Assembly (NCBI GenBank): GCA_040758375.1
Contig: JBFLWE010000006.1
Coordinates: forward strand, 1-64,000
Direction: 5' to 3'
Length of the DNA stretch: 64,000 nt
From: CAMLIZ01 sp040758375
Lineage (GTDB): Bacteria; Pseudomonadota; Gammaproteobacteria; Burkholderiales; Burkholderiaceae_C
In this document: piece by piece, positions 9,274 through 18,533 of the stretch
Numbering within the stretch: position 1 is the first letter of the stretch
How the letters are laid out: every line of letters starts with the position of its first letter
Translations under genes and position numbers: made by a program
The notes under the pieces: generated by a model
Told to the model about the DNA's origin: nothing
What the model saw: only the letters and a program-made list of their open reading frames with translations
The model's database searches: none

Positions 9274-10772
9274 GGGCATTGCGAACAGACGGTTGTCAGG
9301 GGAACGCGCACTTCGTCCGCAACGATCTCTTCGATGAGCGCCGCGGTCGCCTTGCGCAGATCAGGCAGGTTGGTGTGGCGGCCTTCAAGACGCGCATAGC
9401 ACTCGTCCTTGAGCCGCTCTCGATCGAGCCGCATGCGAGGAGCCGTCCAACGGGCCCGCACGGCTCGGCGCCGGGCAGCGGTTTCGGCGTCGGACGCCGG
9501 CAGCGGCGCCCCATGATGCCGCGCCACCCTGGTCATCGTGTCTTCCAGCTCCTGCAGCGAGCGCTCTTCGGGCATTGCCTGGCTGTGCCACGGCGCTCCT
9601 TCGAAGATGGGGAGGGCCTGCCGTCGCAGGGGCTGCAGCCAGCGATCGATCTCCTGCGCGGCAGCACGGCCGGAGGCACCGTCCAGCAGAGCGCGTGCCT
9701 CGCCGCATGACAGCCCGACAAGCTGGAGCAAGGTGGCCCGCAGGCCGTCGACATAGGCATGCATGACCTGCTCGCACGCGTGTGAACGCCACGCCCTTGC
9801 CGGTTCACCCTGCCCCGCGGTGAAGCGGAATGCGCAGGCCACGCCATTGACCGTGTCGATGATGTCTCGGAACTCCTCGCCGCTGGGGTGGTTGCCGGAG
9901 GCGACCCAGTAGCGGGCGAGCGAGGGCACCGAGGCGGTCGCACCGAAGTCGACCAGGCGCCCGTCCAGTGCTGCGTTGGAGGAACTCACGCCGCCATGGG
10001 GCAGGCACAGGAGGTAGCTGCTTGCCAATTGCCTCGACCAGCGCCGGAACGATTCGGTCAGCTGTGCCTGCAGCGCCTCAACTCCCCCGCCGCTTGCCTC
10101 GGCGAGCGCACGAATCGTCTCACGCACGCGGTGAGCGTCGGCCATGCCTGGCAGCGCCTCTGCACCGCGGTACATCGGCGCGCGCTCCAGGTGCGCCGGT
10201 CGCAGGAAGGCACGGCGCACCAGCAGGCAGCGGCGCTCGGGTTTCGGCCCGTGCTCCGTGTTCCAGACCTGCACGGCGCCGGTCGTCAAGATCGCAAGCG
10301 TGCGCACTGTGCCATGGGGCAGCTCGCGATGCAGGATCTCACCGAGCAGTGATTCACGAACGCATTCCTCCAGGTAGGCGCCGCCCGAGGCATGACCCTC
10401 GTCCACGCCGAGGCCCACCAAAGGCGTGCGCCCGACGCCTTTGACGTAGTACGGCCCGACCAGCACCGCGCGGCCGCTGCCGCCGTTGGTGCCGATGTTG
10501 CCGCCGCCATACCGGTCGGCGACGCCGCGCCGGTCGGGTGCGCCACCGTCCCTGGCGATCTCGTAAGCGCAGGCATCGAGCAGGTGGGCGGCATAGGCGG
10601 ATGCGTCCCCGCCCAGTTCGACCCACGCCGGGTCGAGGCGCGCCTCGTCGGTGTTCAGCCAGAGTAGTTCGGCCCGGCGCAGGCGCTTCAGGGGCACCGG
10701 CACGTGGCCCGTCGAGACGCCGAGGGCGGACGAAGCCAAGGCGGGATGTCGGTTGGGATCGAGCAGGATCAT
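9270..10772 (-). CDS. SelO-like (YdiU/UPF0061-related) pseudokinase, RiPP operon
   Basis: A 500-residue protein that aligns by eye with SelO protein AMPylases. Shared features are NTDEARL near residue 40, a glycine-rich GGNGSGRAVL-like loop (GTNGGSGRAVLVG, 94-106), YVKGVGRTP (K111), ECVRESLLGEILH (E140), a catalytic-loop equivalent LPHGGVSSSN (258-266) and VDFG (D275). SelO has Asp-Asn in the loop; here the Asp is Ser265 while Asn266 is kept, so activity may be altered. Its length and its pairing with an HlyC-like gene recall the MceJ/MchC partner of microcin maturation, which is inference. A possible role is peptide tailoring. The start is fixed by ATGA overlap with the upstream gene. Confidence 0.72.
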   Translation of the reverse strand: MILLDPNRHPALASSALGVSTGHVPVPLKRLRRAELLWLNTDEARLDPAWVELGGDASAYAAHLLDACAYEIARDGGAPDRRGVADRYGGGNIGTNGGSGRAVLVGPYYVKGVGRTPLVGLGVDEGHASGGAYLEECVRESLLGEILHRELPHGTVRTLAILTTGAVQVWNTEHGPKPERRCLLVRRAFLRPAHLERAPMYRGAEALPGMADAHRVRETIRALAEASGGGVEALQAQLTESFRRWSRQLASSYLLCLPHGGVSSSNAALDGRLVDFGATASVPSLARYWVASGNHPSGEEFRDIIDTVNGVACAFRFTAGQGEPARAWRSHACEQVMHAYVDGLRATLLQLVGLSCGEARALLDGASGRAAAQEIDRWLQPLRRQALPIFEGAPWHSQAMPEERSLQELEDTMTRVARHHGAPLPASDAETAARRRAVRARWTAPRMRLDRERLKDECYARLEGRHTNLPDLRKATAALIEEIVADEVRVPLTTVCSQCP

Positions 10773-11737
10773 GCTTGGTGGGCGGCAGAGTCTCGGTCGA
10801 GGCGGTCCAGAGCCGCGATGCCGGCGCCACGCAGCATTCGCCGCTGTCCTGCGTGGCGCCGTGCCACGCGGAGCGCCAGCTCCGCTTCGACACTTGCATC
10901 CTCGGCCGCGCCCGCGCACAAGGCCGCCATGACGTCGCCTTCGGAGAAGCAGGCCGGACTCAGTGCCATGGGCCCCTGGCGGGCAAGGCGTTCCAGCCCG
11001 TCGGGCGTGAGCAGCCCATAGGCCAGGAAGGCATGCAAGGTGTCGTCCGGGCCCGGCACTTCAACAAAGTTGCCCAACCGCAGCGGCATCAAAAGCGCTG
11101 CTAGCAGGTCGGACGGTGCCCATCGCGCAAAGACCTGGTTGCCGGTTGCCAACAACAGCCAGTCGCCGAGTCGCTGCGCTTCCGAGAGCAGTGCAATGGC
11201 CTCGGCGCGCAGTTGTCGCCCTGCATCACGGCCGAGGAACGATGGCTGCGAGCAGGCTCGCCGGGCGGCGCGTAGTTGAGGCACCCGCACTTGCTTGGCC
11301 GTGCGCCGGCGGTTCCGCACGCGGGCATAGGCGATCTCTTCGGCCCGGGCGGCGATAGCGGGCTGCACGCAGCGCAAGACGTGGCGCAGACCGACATGGC
11401 GGGCGTGGAAGTGTGCTACCCAGGCCGATCCCTGCGCCGCCGCCTGCGTTTCGGTCACTTCGGCACCTGCCAGCACTGCCGCCTCACCGGCATCGTCCAG
11501 CCATTTCCACAGCAGCGACCCGGCCGGCCTGCCATAGTCGTCGAAGAAGACATCCGCCCGCCCGTGCTCGACCGCCGTGCGGATCTCGGCGACATGCCAT
11601 CCGGCACTGCGCCGCAAGGGCGGACCTTGCTCGATCATCTGAGGCAGGAGAAGACCCACCAACTGCCGCAAGCGCGCCTGCGGGCTGGGGGCGATGCCCA
11701 ACACACCGTGGAGGTCGCCGAGGGTGTAGACAGTCAT
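10769..11737 (-). CDS. putative HlyC-like acyltransferase-related protein (two similar halves), RiPP operon
   Basis: 322 residues. Two regions resemble toxin-activating acyltransferases of the HlyC family. The first is ADVFFDDYGRPAGSLLWKWL (61-80), like the beta strand before the conserved 'fasWA' segment. The second (190-250) contains LGDWLLLATGNQVFARW, LLAALLMPL and DDTLHAFLAYGLL, matching the order LG-W-LL-P-F-A of HlyC. The histidine of HlyC is a phenylalanine (F203) in the second half, so catalysis is uncertain. It sits directly upstream of the SelO-like gene (ATGA overlap) and 10 bases after the outer-membrane factor. The predicted mature core has no lysine, so lysine acylation of the core seems unlikely. 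Confidence 0.5.
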   Translation of the reverse strand: MTVYTLGDLHGVLGIAPSPQARLRQLVGLLLPQMIEQGPPLRRSAGWHVAEIRTAVEHGRADVFFDDYGRPAGSLLWKWLDDAGEAAVLAGAEVTETQAAAQGSAWVAHFHARHVGLRHVLRCVQPAIAARAEEIAYARVRNRRRTAKQVRVPQLRAARRACSQPSFLGRDAGRQLRAEAIALLSEAQRLGDWLLLATGNQVFARWAPSDLLAALLMPLRLGNFVEVPGPDDTLHAFLAYGLLTPDGLERLARQGPMALSPACFSEGDVMAALCAGAAEDASVEAELALRVARRHAGQRRMLRGAGIAALDRLDRDSAAHQA

Positions 11738-11747
11738 GGGCTTGTAG

Positions 11748-13163
11748 TCAGAGCGTGGAGATCGCGCGCAGCAGCTGGATATGGGCCTGCCAGGCCGACA
11801 GCTGGACGAGCTGGTCGTCGGCACGAGCCGACTCGAGTGTCGACAGCGCTAGCAGCCAATCGCGCCGGCTCAGCGCACCTTCCTGCCACTGCGATCGTGC
11901 GACAGCCTCTGCCCGCTCCGCGTCGTGCACCAGCTGGCGCTGCGTGGCCAAATGGCCGGAGAGCTCGCGGCGCTGGGCCGCGAGTGATTCGATCTCGGCG
12001 GCTGCCGTCACCAGCGTGTCGCGAAGGTTCGCGGTGGCCGCTTCAAGATCAGTGCGGGCTGCCTGCCGGCGCAGCTCGATGCGGCTCCACTCGAACAGGG
12101 GAAGGCTGAGCGTGGACACCAGCGTGGCCAGCGGCCGCGTGATCCAGTCGGCCGTGCCGCCTGTGCCGCGTTGCAAACCAGCGGAGAACACGAGCCGCGG
12201 GTACCTTCCTGCATCGGCCGCACCGACACGCAGGAGTGCCGCATCCACCCCTGTTCTGGCTCTGAAGACATCTGGCCGCCGTTCGAGCGTCTCGGCAGGC
12301 GAGCCGATCCGAGTCAGGGCGGGTAGCTCAGCCGCGGGGAGCGCCGCAACGCGCACCTCCACAGGCTGGCTACTCCCAAGGAGTGCCCGCAGGTCCTGGC
12401 CGCGCACGGCCAGCTGCCTGCGCACCGTAGCCAGCCGCGCGCGCAGCACCGCCTCGCGGCTGACGGCGGCTTCCAGCTCGGTGGCCACCACCGCTCCTTC
12501 CTGCAAGCGCGCCGCCGAGATGGCCACCAGTTGCTGCTCGCACTGCAACTGGCGCAGCAAGTGCGCCTCCGCGGCCCGCAGGCCTCCGATGGTCCAGTAG
12601 TGGCCGAGCAGGTCGGCCTTCAACAGCCGCTTCGCTGCCTCGAAGTCGGCCGCGGCGCCGGCAGCGTCGGCACGCGCGGCAGCGCTGTGGTCGTCGAGCC
12701 GGTTCCAAAGGTCGGCCTCGTAGCTGACCTTGGTGAACAGCGATGCCCGGGAGCCACACAGTCCTGCCCCGCGCGGCCAGCCCTTGCAGCCTTCTGTGCC
12801 CAGGGAGCCGGCCGGCCCCTCGTCGAGCGAAGCGTCCCGCGCGTTCTCCTGGGCACGCCTCCAGCGCAGTCGCGCCAACACGAGGGCCGGGCTGTCGGCT
12901 TCGGCCGCGGCCCATAGGGCAGCCGCCTCGTCGTTCATGGGCACCAGCTGTGCGACGGGTGCCAGGTCGTCCGTGGACGGGGAAAGGTGGGCAGGCGGCG
13001 ACGGCGGTGCAGCGGTCTCGTTTGCCAGGAAGGTCCAGGTGCGCGCAATGGTGGGCACGGCCGGAGGTGCGGTCGGTGTCGCGGCACAGCCAGCCAGCAG
13101 GGCCAGCATGGCCGCGCCAAAGGCGGTCGCGAACCGCGGGAAGTGAATGTGGAAGTGGTTCAT
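11748..13163 (-). CDS. outer membrane efflux lipoprotein (TolC/NodT family), RiPP operon
   Basis: A 471-residue outer-membrane factor. The N-terminus has a lipoprotein signal with lipobox LLAGC (cysteine at about residue 24). Two long coiled-coil repeats carry typical OEP motifs, including SYEADLWNRL in the first half, LERRPDVFRAR between the repeats and SLPLFEWSRIELR in the second half. It should form the outer-membrane channel for the MacA/MacB-like or C39 exporter encoded just upstream. The start is chosen because its ATG overlaps the MacB-like gene stop (13160-13163). Confidence 0.9.
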   Translation of the reverse strand: MNHFHIHFPRFATAFGAAMLALLAGCAATPTAPPAVPTIARTWTFLANETAAPPSPPAHLSPSTDDLAPVAQLVPMNDEAAALWAAAEADSPALVLARLRWRRAQENARDASLDEGPAGSLGTEGCKGWPRGAGLCGSRASLFTKVSYEADLWNRLDDHSAAARADAAGAAADFEAAKRLLKADLLGHYWTIGGLRAAEAHLLRQLQCEQQLVAISAARLQEGAVVATELEAAVSREAVLRARLATVRRQLAVRGQDLRALLGSSQPVEVRVAALPAAELPALTRIGSPAETLERRPDVFRARTGVDAALLRVGAADAGRYPRLVFSAGLQRGTGGTADWITRPLATLVSTLSLPLFEWSRIELRRQAARTDLEAATANLRDTLVTAAAEIESLAAQRRELSGHLATQRQLVHDAERAEAVARSQWQEGALSRRDWLLALSTLESARADDQLVQLSAWQAHIQLLRAISTL

Positions 13164-15217
13164 TCGCGTGACAGGGCGTCGACCGGGCTGAGAGCCGCGG
13201 CGCGCTTGGCGGGCCAAGTCCCGGCAAGTACGCCGACGAGCGCGGACACGGCGAAGGCGGCCAGCAGCGCGAGGAGGTCGACTTCGAACCGCAACCGGGA
13301 CTGGGCTGCATTCGCGATCCAGGCGGCAGCGGTACACAGCACGAGCCCAACGGCGCCGCCACCCCCGCACAGCAACATTGCCTCGACGAGGAACTGACGC
13401 TTGATGTCGGATTGCCGTGCGCCGATGGCCATGCGAATGCCGATCTCGCGAGTGCGCTCGGTCACCGACACCAGCATGATGTTCATGATCCCCACGCCGC
13501 CCACCAGCAGCGCGATGGCGGCCACGGCGCCAAGAACCAGTGCCAGCACCGCCATGACCGCGCGCAGCGCCTCCACATCAGAGGCGGCGTTCCAGGTCTC
13601 GAAGTCCTCCGCACCGTGCAAGGACTTCAGGCGCTCGATAACGCGGTGGCGCCCGGCGTCGGCCTGATCCGGACGCGTCATGACCACGGTGAACTCACGC
13701 GTCTCGAAGCGGGTGTCCAGCCTGGAGGCGAAGGTGGCGTGGGGAATCAGCAGCTCGCCGATCGGCTCGCGCCCGAAGTTGCTGCCCGAGGCCGGCTCGA
13801 AGAGGCCGATCACCGTGAAAGGCAGCAGCGCGGGGGCCGGAAGAGTCACACCGCCGGTGCTGCCGGCAGTCGCCTTGTTCTCGGCGGCCGGATCGGCCTG
13901 GCCGGTGTCAGCCGCCAGGAAGACCGTGCGGCCAATGACCTGCTCGCCGTCGCGGAAGAGGGCTTCGCGCACCTTGTTATCGATCAGCATGGCCTGGGTC
14001 CCGTCCGCCAGTTCGGGAGCCGAGAATCCGCGACCCTCGACCAGGCGCAGCCGGTTGACGCGCATCGTGCTTTCCTGGGCGCCGTGCACCTTTACCTTGG
14101 CATCCCTTGCACCCTGCCGCGCCGCCATTTCGCCGCGCATCTCGATTTGGATCGTCTCGACACCCTCAAGTCCCCGCACAGCGTCGAGGTCCGATGCGCT
14201 GAAGGGCAGAGGCTGCCGGCCCGGCTCGAGGCGGGGGTTGCCCATCCACACCTTGACGTGTCCTCCAAACAGCACGCCGAGTTCGTTATCGATCGCCCGC
14301 TGCACGGCACTGCTGAGTGTGACTACCGCCACCACCGCAGTGATGCCGATACTTACCCCGGCCAGGGACAACACCGAGCGAAGCTTGTGGCCGAGGATCG
14401 CCTGCAAGGCTGAACGCAGCGCTTCGTGGCCTCGCCCGAGGGCTTGAAGCATTTGCGGGCGGTTACCAGCCGCGCCCGTGCCACTCTGTACGAGGGGCGG
14501 CACAGACGGCTCCCCGGCCTCTCGCACGTCGCTCCGTCTGTCGGCGACGACGCGGCCGTCGGAGATCTCGATGACCCGCTGCGCCTTTGCAGCCAAGCCT
14601 CGAGCGTCGTGGGTGACGACGATGAGCGTGTGCCCCTGTCGGTGCAGCGACGTCAGGATCTCCAAGGTGTCTGCCCCCGACTGGGAGTCAAGGGCGCCCG
14701 TCGGCTCGTCGGCAAGCAGTACCTGCCCGCCGTTCATCAGCGCGCGGGCGATCGATACGCGCTGCTGCTGCCCGCCCGACAGCTCGGCCGGCTTGTGGTG
14801 AAGCCGGTCCGCGAGGCCGAGCCTGCCCAGCAGGGATTGAGCGCGCCGTGCGCGCTCGCCGGGTGCCGCGCCAGCGTACACAGCCGGTAGCGCCACATTC
14901 TCCAGCGCATCATGGTGCGACAACAGGTTGTACCGCTGGAAGATAAAGCCGAAGGTCTCGCGCCGCAGCTCTGCTAGTTCGTCAGCGCTGAGCTCGCTTG
15001 TATCAACGCCGTCCAGCAAGTAGCGACCGGCACTCGGCCGGTCGAGGCAGCCGAGAATGTTCATCAGCGTGCTTTTGCCCGAACCTGACGCGCCCACGAT
15101 GGCGACAAACTCGCCGCGCTCGATCGTAAGTTCGACCTCTTCAAGAGCCTTCACCTCCTGAGAGCCGACCTGGTAGCGGCGCGAGACGCCGCGCAGTTCG
15201 ATGAGCGGCATGGTCAT
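13160..15217 (-). CDS. MacB-like ABC transporter (ATPase fused to permease), RiPP operon
   Basis: 685 residues. The N-terminal ATPase has Walker A GASGSGKST (about 42-50), signature LSGGQQQR, Walker B VLLADEPTGALD and the switch histidine in VVTHD. The C-terminal MacB half has one membrane segment before a large periplasmic domain and three near the end, including GGVGIMNIMLVSVTERTREI, the conserved FtsX/MacB segment. It works with the MacA-like adaptor and the outer-membrane lipoprotein to expel a substrate from the periplasm, plausibly the mature lanthipeptide or as self-immunity. ATGA overlaps occur at both ends. Confidence 0.93.
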   Translation of the reverse strand: MTMPLIELRGVSRRYQVGSQEVKALEEVELTIERGEFVAIVGASGSGKSTLMNILGCLDRPSAGRYLLDGVDTSELSADELAELRRETFGFIFQRYNLLSHHDALENVALPAVYAGAAPGERARRAQSLLGRLGLADRLHHKPAELSGGQQQRVSIARALMNGGQVLLADEPTGALDSQSGADTLEILTSLHRQGHTLIVVTHDARGLAAKAQRVIEISDGRVVADRRSDVREAGEPSVPPLVQSGTGAAGNRPQMLQALGRGHEALRSALQAILGHKLRSVLSLAGVSIGITAVVAVVTLSSAVQRAIDNELGVLFGGHVKVWMGNPRLEPGRQPLPFSASDLDAVRGLEGVETIQIEMRGEMAARQGARDAKVKVHGAQESTMRVNRLRLVEGRGFSAPELADGTQAMLIDNKVREALFRDGEQVIGRTVFLAADTGQADPAAENKATAGSTGGVTLPAPALLPFTVIGLFEPASGSNFGREPIGELLIPHATFASRLDTRFETREFTVVMTRPDQADAGRHRVIERLKSLHGAEDFETWNAASDVEALRAVMAVLALVLGAVAAIALLVGGVGIMNIMLVSVTERTREIGIRMAIGARQSDIKRQFLVEAMLLCGGGGAVGLVLCTAAAWIANAAQSRLRFEVDLLALLAAFAVSALVGVLAGTWPAKRAAALSPVDALSRE

Positions 15218-16401
15218 CGCCGATCCACCGCTGAGGAGGAGCCGCCGGCAGGCGCTTGCGTGGCCTTTGCCCCATCAGCCGGTGAAAGCAGAACGCGTTC
15301 GCCCGGTTTCAGGCCCTCGAGCACCTCGGTGCGCGAGGCATCCTGGAGGCCGATGCGGATGCGCCGGCGGACGATGCCGCCCTGTTCCGTCCAGGTGAAC
15401 ACATCGTAGCGGCCATCATCGTGGCGGTTACCGAGTGCGATGGACGGGATGGTGAGCGTTCCAGAGGCTGCGCCGGTCTCGATGCGCACGTGCGCGGTCA
15501 TATGGGGAAGCAGCACGCGGCCGGGGTTCTGCACCTCGAAGAGCACGTTGTAAAACGAGGCGTTGCCGCTCTTCTCGGGCACCGGCTGGATAACGCGCAC
15601 CCGCCCCCGCAGAGGCTTGGCCAGTCCGGAGAGCGTGGTGAATGTGGCGTCCTGCCCCGCCTTCACCTTTAGCACGTCGGCCTCGGCGACCTTTGTCTTC
15701 ACTGTCATCCGGTCGATGTCCGCCAGCGTCAGCAACACCGGCGTGGCCTGTGAGGCATTGACCGTCTGGCCTTGCGCCACCGCGATGTTGACCACAACGC
15801 CGCCGATAGGTGCGGTGATCGAGGTTCGCGACAGCGCAAGGCGCTTCTTTGCAAGCTCCGCGGTGAGCCGGTCGAGCGTGGCGAGCTGTCCCTTGTGCTC
15901 GGCACCCAGCCGGTGGAGCTCTGCCTCGGCGCTCTCGACTGCCGACTGCGACGCGCCGCCGGCCTGGAGCAGCCGCCGCGCGCGTCCCGCTTCGGCTTCT
16001 GCCCGCCGGTGCAGGGCCATCGTGGCGTCCATCGCAGCGCGCTGCTCGGTAACCGCCGCTTCGGCGACGCGCACGTCGGTGCGTGCAGTGTCGGGATCGA
16101 TGCTGACGAGAAGTTGCCCGGCAAGCACCGTCTGCCCCAGCTCGACATGGATGGCCGTGACCTGGCCGCTCACCTGTGCGCCCACGTCGACCTGGGTACC
16201 GGGCGTAAGCACGCCGGCGGCTTGCACCACCTGGGTGATGCTGCCGACACTGGCTTCGGCGGTGTCTGGCGGCGCGGCGGTGGCTGCGTCGCCCATTGCA
16301 TGCAGAGAGGCGATCGACACGATCGCCACGAGGGCAATCCAGAACAGCCGACGAGGCCGCAGCCACGCCAGAGCGCGTGATCGGAAAGAGGTCGTCATCA
16401 T
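15214..16401 (-). CDS. MacA/HlyD-type periplasmic adaptor protein, RiPP operon
   Basis: 395 residues with one N-terminal membrane anchor (LFWIALVAIVSIASLHAMG). A split biotinyl-lipoyl domain is visible (VDVGAQVSGQVTAIHVELGQ and later ITAPIGGVVVNIAVAQGQTV). A coiled-coil hairpin lies between (residues about 110-185), followed by a beta-barrel region. It bridges an inner membrane ABC transporter and the outer-membrane factor. Its place between the C39 exporter and MacB genes leaves open which ABC partner it serves, or both. It overlaps both neighbours by ATGA. Confidence 0.92.
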   Translation of the reverse strand: MMTTSFRSRALAWLRPRRLFWIALVAIVSIASLHAMGDAATAAPPDTAEASVGSITQVVQAAGVLTPGTQVDVGAQVSGQVTAIHVELGQTVLAGQLLVSIDPDTARTDVRVAEAAVTEQRAAMDATMALHRRAEAEAGRARRLLQAGGASQSAVESAEAELHRLGAEHKGQLATLDRLTAELAKKRLALSRTSITAPIGGVVVNIAVAQGQTVNASQATPVLLTLADIDRMTVKTKVAEADVLKVKAGQDATFTTLSGLAKPLRGRVRVIQPVPEKSGNASFYNVLFEVQNPGRVLLPHMTAHVRIETGAASGTLTIPSIALGNRHDDGRYDVFTWTEQGGIVRRRIRIGLQDASRTEVLEGLKPGERVLLSPADGAKATQAPAGGSSSAVDRR

Positions 16402-18533
16402 GCGATGGAGAGTTTTGCGCTCGTCGATGCGCCGTCTTCTTGGGGTGCCAGAGTGCCTCGCTCTAGCCGGAGCACGCGGTGCGCATCGCGGATCGTGGCG
16501 GGCCGGTGGGCCACGACGATCCGCGTTAGCGCCATGGCGGACAGCTCGTGAGTCACAAAACGTTCGGATGCTAGGTCGAGGTGGCTGGTGGCCTCGTCGA
16601 GGACGAGTATCTGTGGCTGTCGGTAGATGGCGCGGGCCAGAATGAGGCGTTGCCGCTGCCCTCCAGAGAGCCCGCTGCCGAGGTCGCCCACCTCGGTCTC
16701 GAAGCGCATGGGTAGCTGCATCACGTCATCGAGAATGCCGGCGCGACGGGCGGCGTCTTCGATGCGCCGCAGATCAGGTACCGCCTCGAAGAAGCAAATG
16801 TTCTGGGACACGGTGCCCGACAGCAGGATGTCGTCCTGCATTACCGCGGCAACCTCACGTCGATATAGCGCTATGCCATGCGCTTCAATCGGCCGGCCGC
16901 GGAATAGCACCGCCCCCCGCGTCGGCGGCATCAGGCCAAGCAGCACCTTGAGCAGTGTCGACTTCCCCGCCCCGCTGGTGCCTACGATGGCGAGCATCTC
17001 GCCGGGTGTCACCCGTAGGTGAACACCTCGCAGTATCCAAGGTTCGGTGTCGGAATACCGGAACCACACGTCGCGCAGCTCGAGGACAGGCGCGCCCCGT
17101 TCGCATGGGTTTGCTTCCAGCGGCGGGGGGGGCGCTGCGACTGTCTCCAGCGACTCCGCGGGTTCGTCTGCGATGTCGGCCAGCCGCTCAAAATGCAGGC
17201 TCAGCATCCTGAAGTCGCCGACGTGGTCGATGAAGCGACTCATCCGAGCAGTGAACTGCACCTTGTAGGCCACGAAGGCCACCAGCATTCCGACCGTCAG
17301 CGAAGGTGATGGCGAGAGCACCAGGGTGGCGCCGAAGTAGTAGACCGCGACGGTCTCGAGTCCGAAGACCAGCGCGCTCGCGGCCGCGAGCGCGCTCGAT
17401 AGAGTGGCCACACGCGTACGGCGCTCGCGCACCTCGGCGGCAAGCGCCATCCAGCGCGTTGTTCGCTCGCGTTCGCCGGTGAACAGCTTCAGCGGCGTGA
17501 TTGCGCGGAGCGTCTCCACCAGGTGCGCACTTTCCCTCCCGCTGAACGCAAAGCCTTCTTCCGAGGCCTGGCGCAGGACGCGATAGGTTGCCATTCGGAG
17601 CGCGGCGTAAGCCAACACGGCCAGCAACACCACGCCGGCCAGCACCGGGGCGTAGTGAAGCATGATCCCGAGCGCGGCCAGGGCCAGCACGGCATCAAGG
17701 ACTGCCTCGAGGGCCGAGTGGGTGAGGGTGCGGCGGATGTCCTCGGTCGCATTGAACCGGCTCATCACATCGCCCAGGTGCCGGTGCGCGAAGAATCGAA
17801 CGGGAAGCCGGACCAGATGCTCGAAGATGCGCCGCTTCCACTCGAACGACAGCGTCTCTCCGAAACGCACTGCGAGGGTCCCACGCATCCAGGCAAGCGC
17901 AAACTGCAGTATGAAGAACGCAGCAAATACCATTGCCAGTGTGTCGAGCAACGCAAGCTGGTGGTGGGCGATCACGCGGTCCACCACCCACTGACCAAGC
18001 ATCGGAGCGGTCAGCGCGGTTGCCTCCAGGGCGAGCGACACAAGCGTCAGCAGCGCGACCGACTGCCTGAAGCGGGGGATGGCCGCGACGTAGCGGCGCA
18101 GCGTCAGGCTCGACGGGGTGCGCGACAGCGAGGGCTTGCCATCAGGCCATAGTTCAAGCGCATAGCCGGTGAAGCTGCGCTGCAGCTCTTGATGCGGAAC
18201 GACACGCCGGCCCACAGCGGGGTCCAGCAGCACGAAGCCGTGTCGGGCGATTCGCTGCAGCACGACGAAATGCCGATGCTCCCAGTGGAGGATGCAGGGC
18301 AGGCGCAGCGATGCCAGGTCGGTGCTCGCGACTTCCACCGCCTGCGCACCAAGCCCAAGCTGGCGCGCGTCCTGTACCAGGCGGGCGAAGGAGCTGCCTC
18401 GACTTGCAGAAGGCAACTGCCGGCGCAAGTCCCGCAAGGTGAAGTGCCGGCCATGCGCGGAAGCGACCATGGCCAGAGAGGCCAGGCCGCACTCGCCCGA
18501 TTCCGCCTGGCGCACAAGCCGCATGCGCCTCAC
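16398..18533 (-). CDS. peptidase C39-containing ABC exporter (bacteriocin/lanthipeptide type)
   Basis: 711 residues. The N-terminal C39 peptidase has the active-site segment QAESGECGLASLAMV (Cys15), HWEHRHFVVL (His88) and LLDPAVGRR (Asp104), so it should be an active double-glycine protease. A six-helix transmembrane domain follows (about 150-430). The ATPase has Walker A GTSGAGKST, signature LSGGQRQR, Walker B ILVLDEATSHLD and AHRPAT. It should remove the leader after Gly-Gly of the precursor at 21429-21614 and export the core. The coupling to the lanthionine synthetase gene (ATGA at 18530-18533) supports this. Confidence 0.95.
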   Translation of the reverse strand: MRRMRLVRQAESGECGLASLAMVASAHGRHFTLRDLRRQLPSASRGSSFARLVQDARQLGLGAQAVEVASTDLASLRLPCILHWEHRHFVVLQRIARHGFVLLDPAVGRRVVPHQELQRSFTGYALELWPDGKPSLSRTPSSLTLRRYVAAIPRFRQSVALLTLVSLALEATALTAPMLGQWVVDRVIAHHQLALLDTLAMVFAAFFILQFALAWMRGTLAVRFGETLSFEWKRRIFEHLVRLPVRFFAHRHLGDVMSRFNATEDIRRTLTHSALEAVLDAVLALAALGIMLHYAPVLAGVVLLAVLAYAALRMATYRVLRQASEEGFAFSGRESAHLVETLRAITPLKLFTGERERTTRWMALAAEVRERRTRVATLSSALAAASALVFGLETVAVYYFGATLVLSPSPSLTVGMLVAFVAYKVQFTARMSRFIDHVGDFRMLSLHFERLADIADEPAESLETVAAPPPPLEANPCERGAPVLELRDVWFRYSDTEPWILRGVHLRVTPGEMLAIVGTSGAGKSTLLKVLLGLMPPTRGAVLFRGRPIEAHGIALYRREVAAVMQDDILLSGTVSQNICFFEAVPDLRRIEDAARRAGILDDVMQLPMRFETEVGDLGSGLSGGQRQRLILARAIYRQPQILVLDEATSHLDLASERFVTHELSAMALTRIVVAHRPATIRDAHRVLRLERGTLAPQEDGASTSAKLSIA

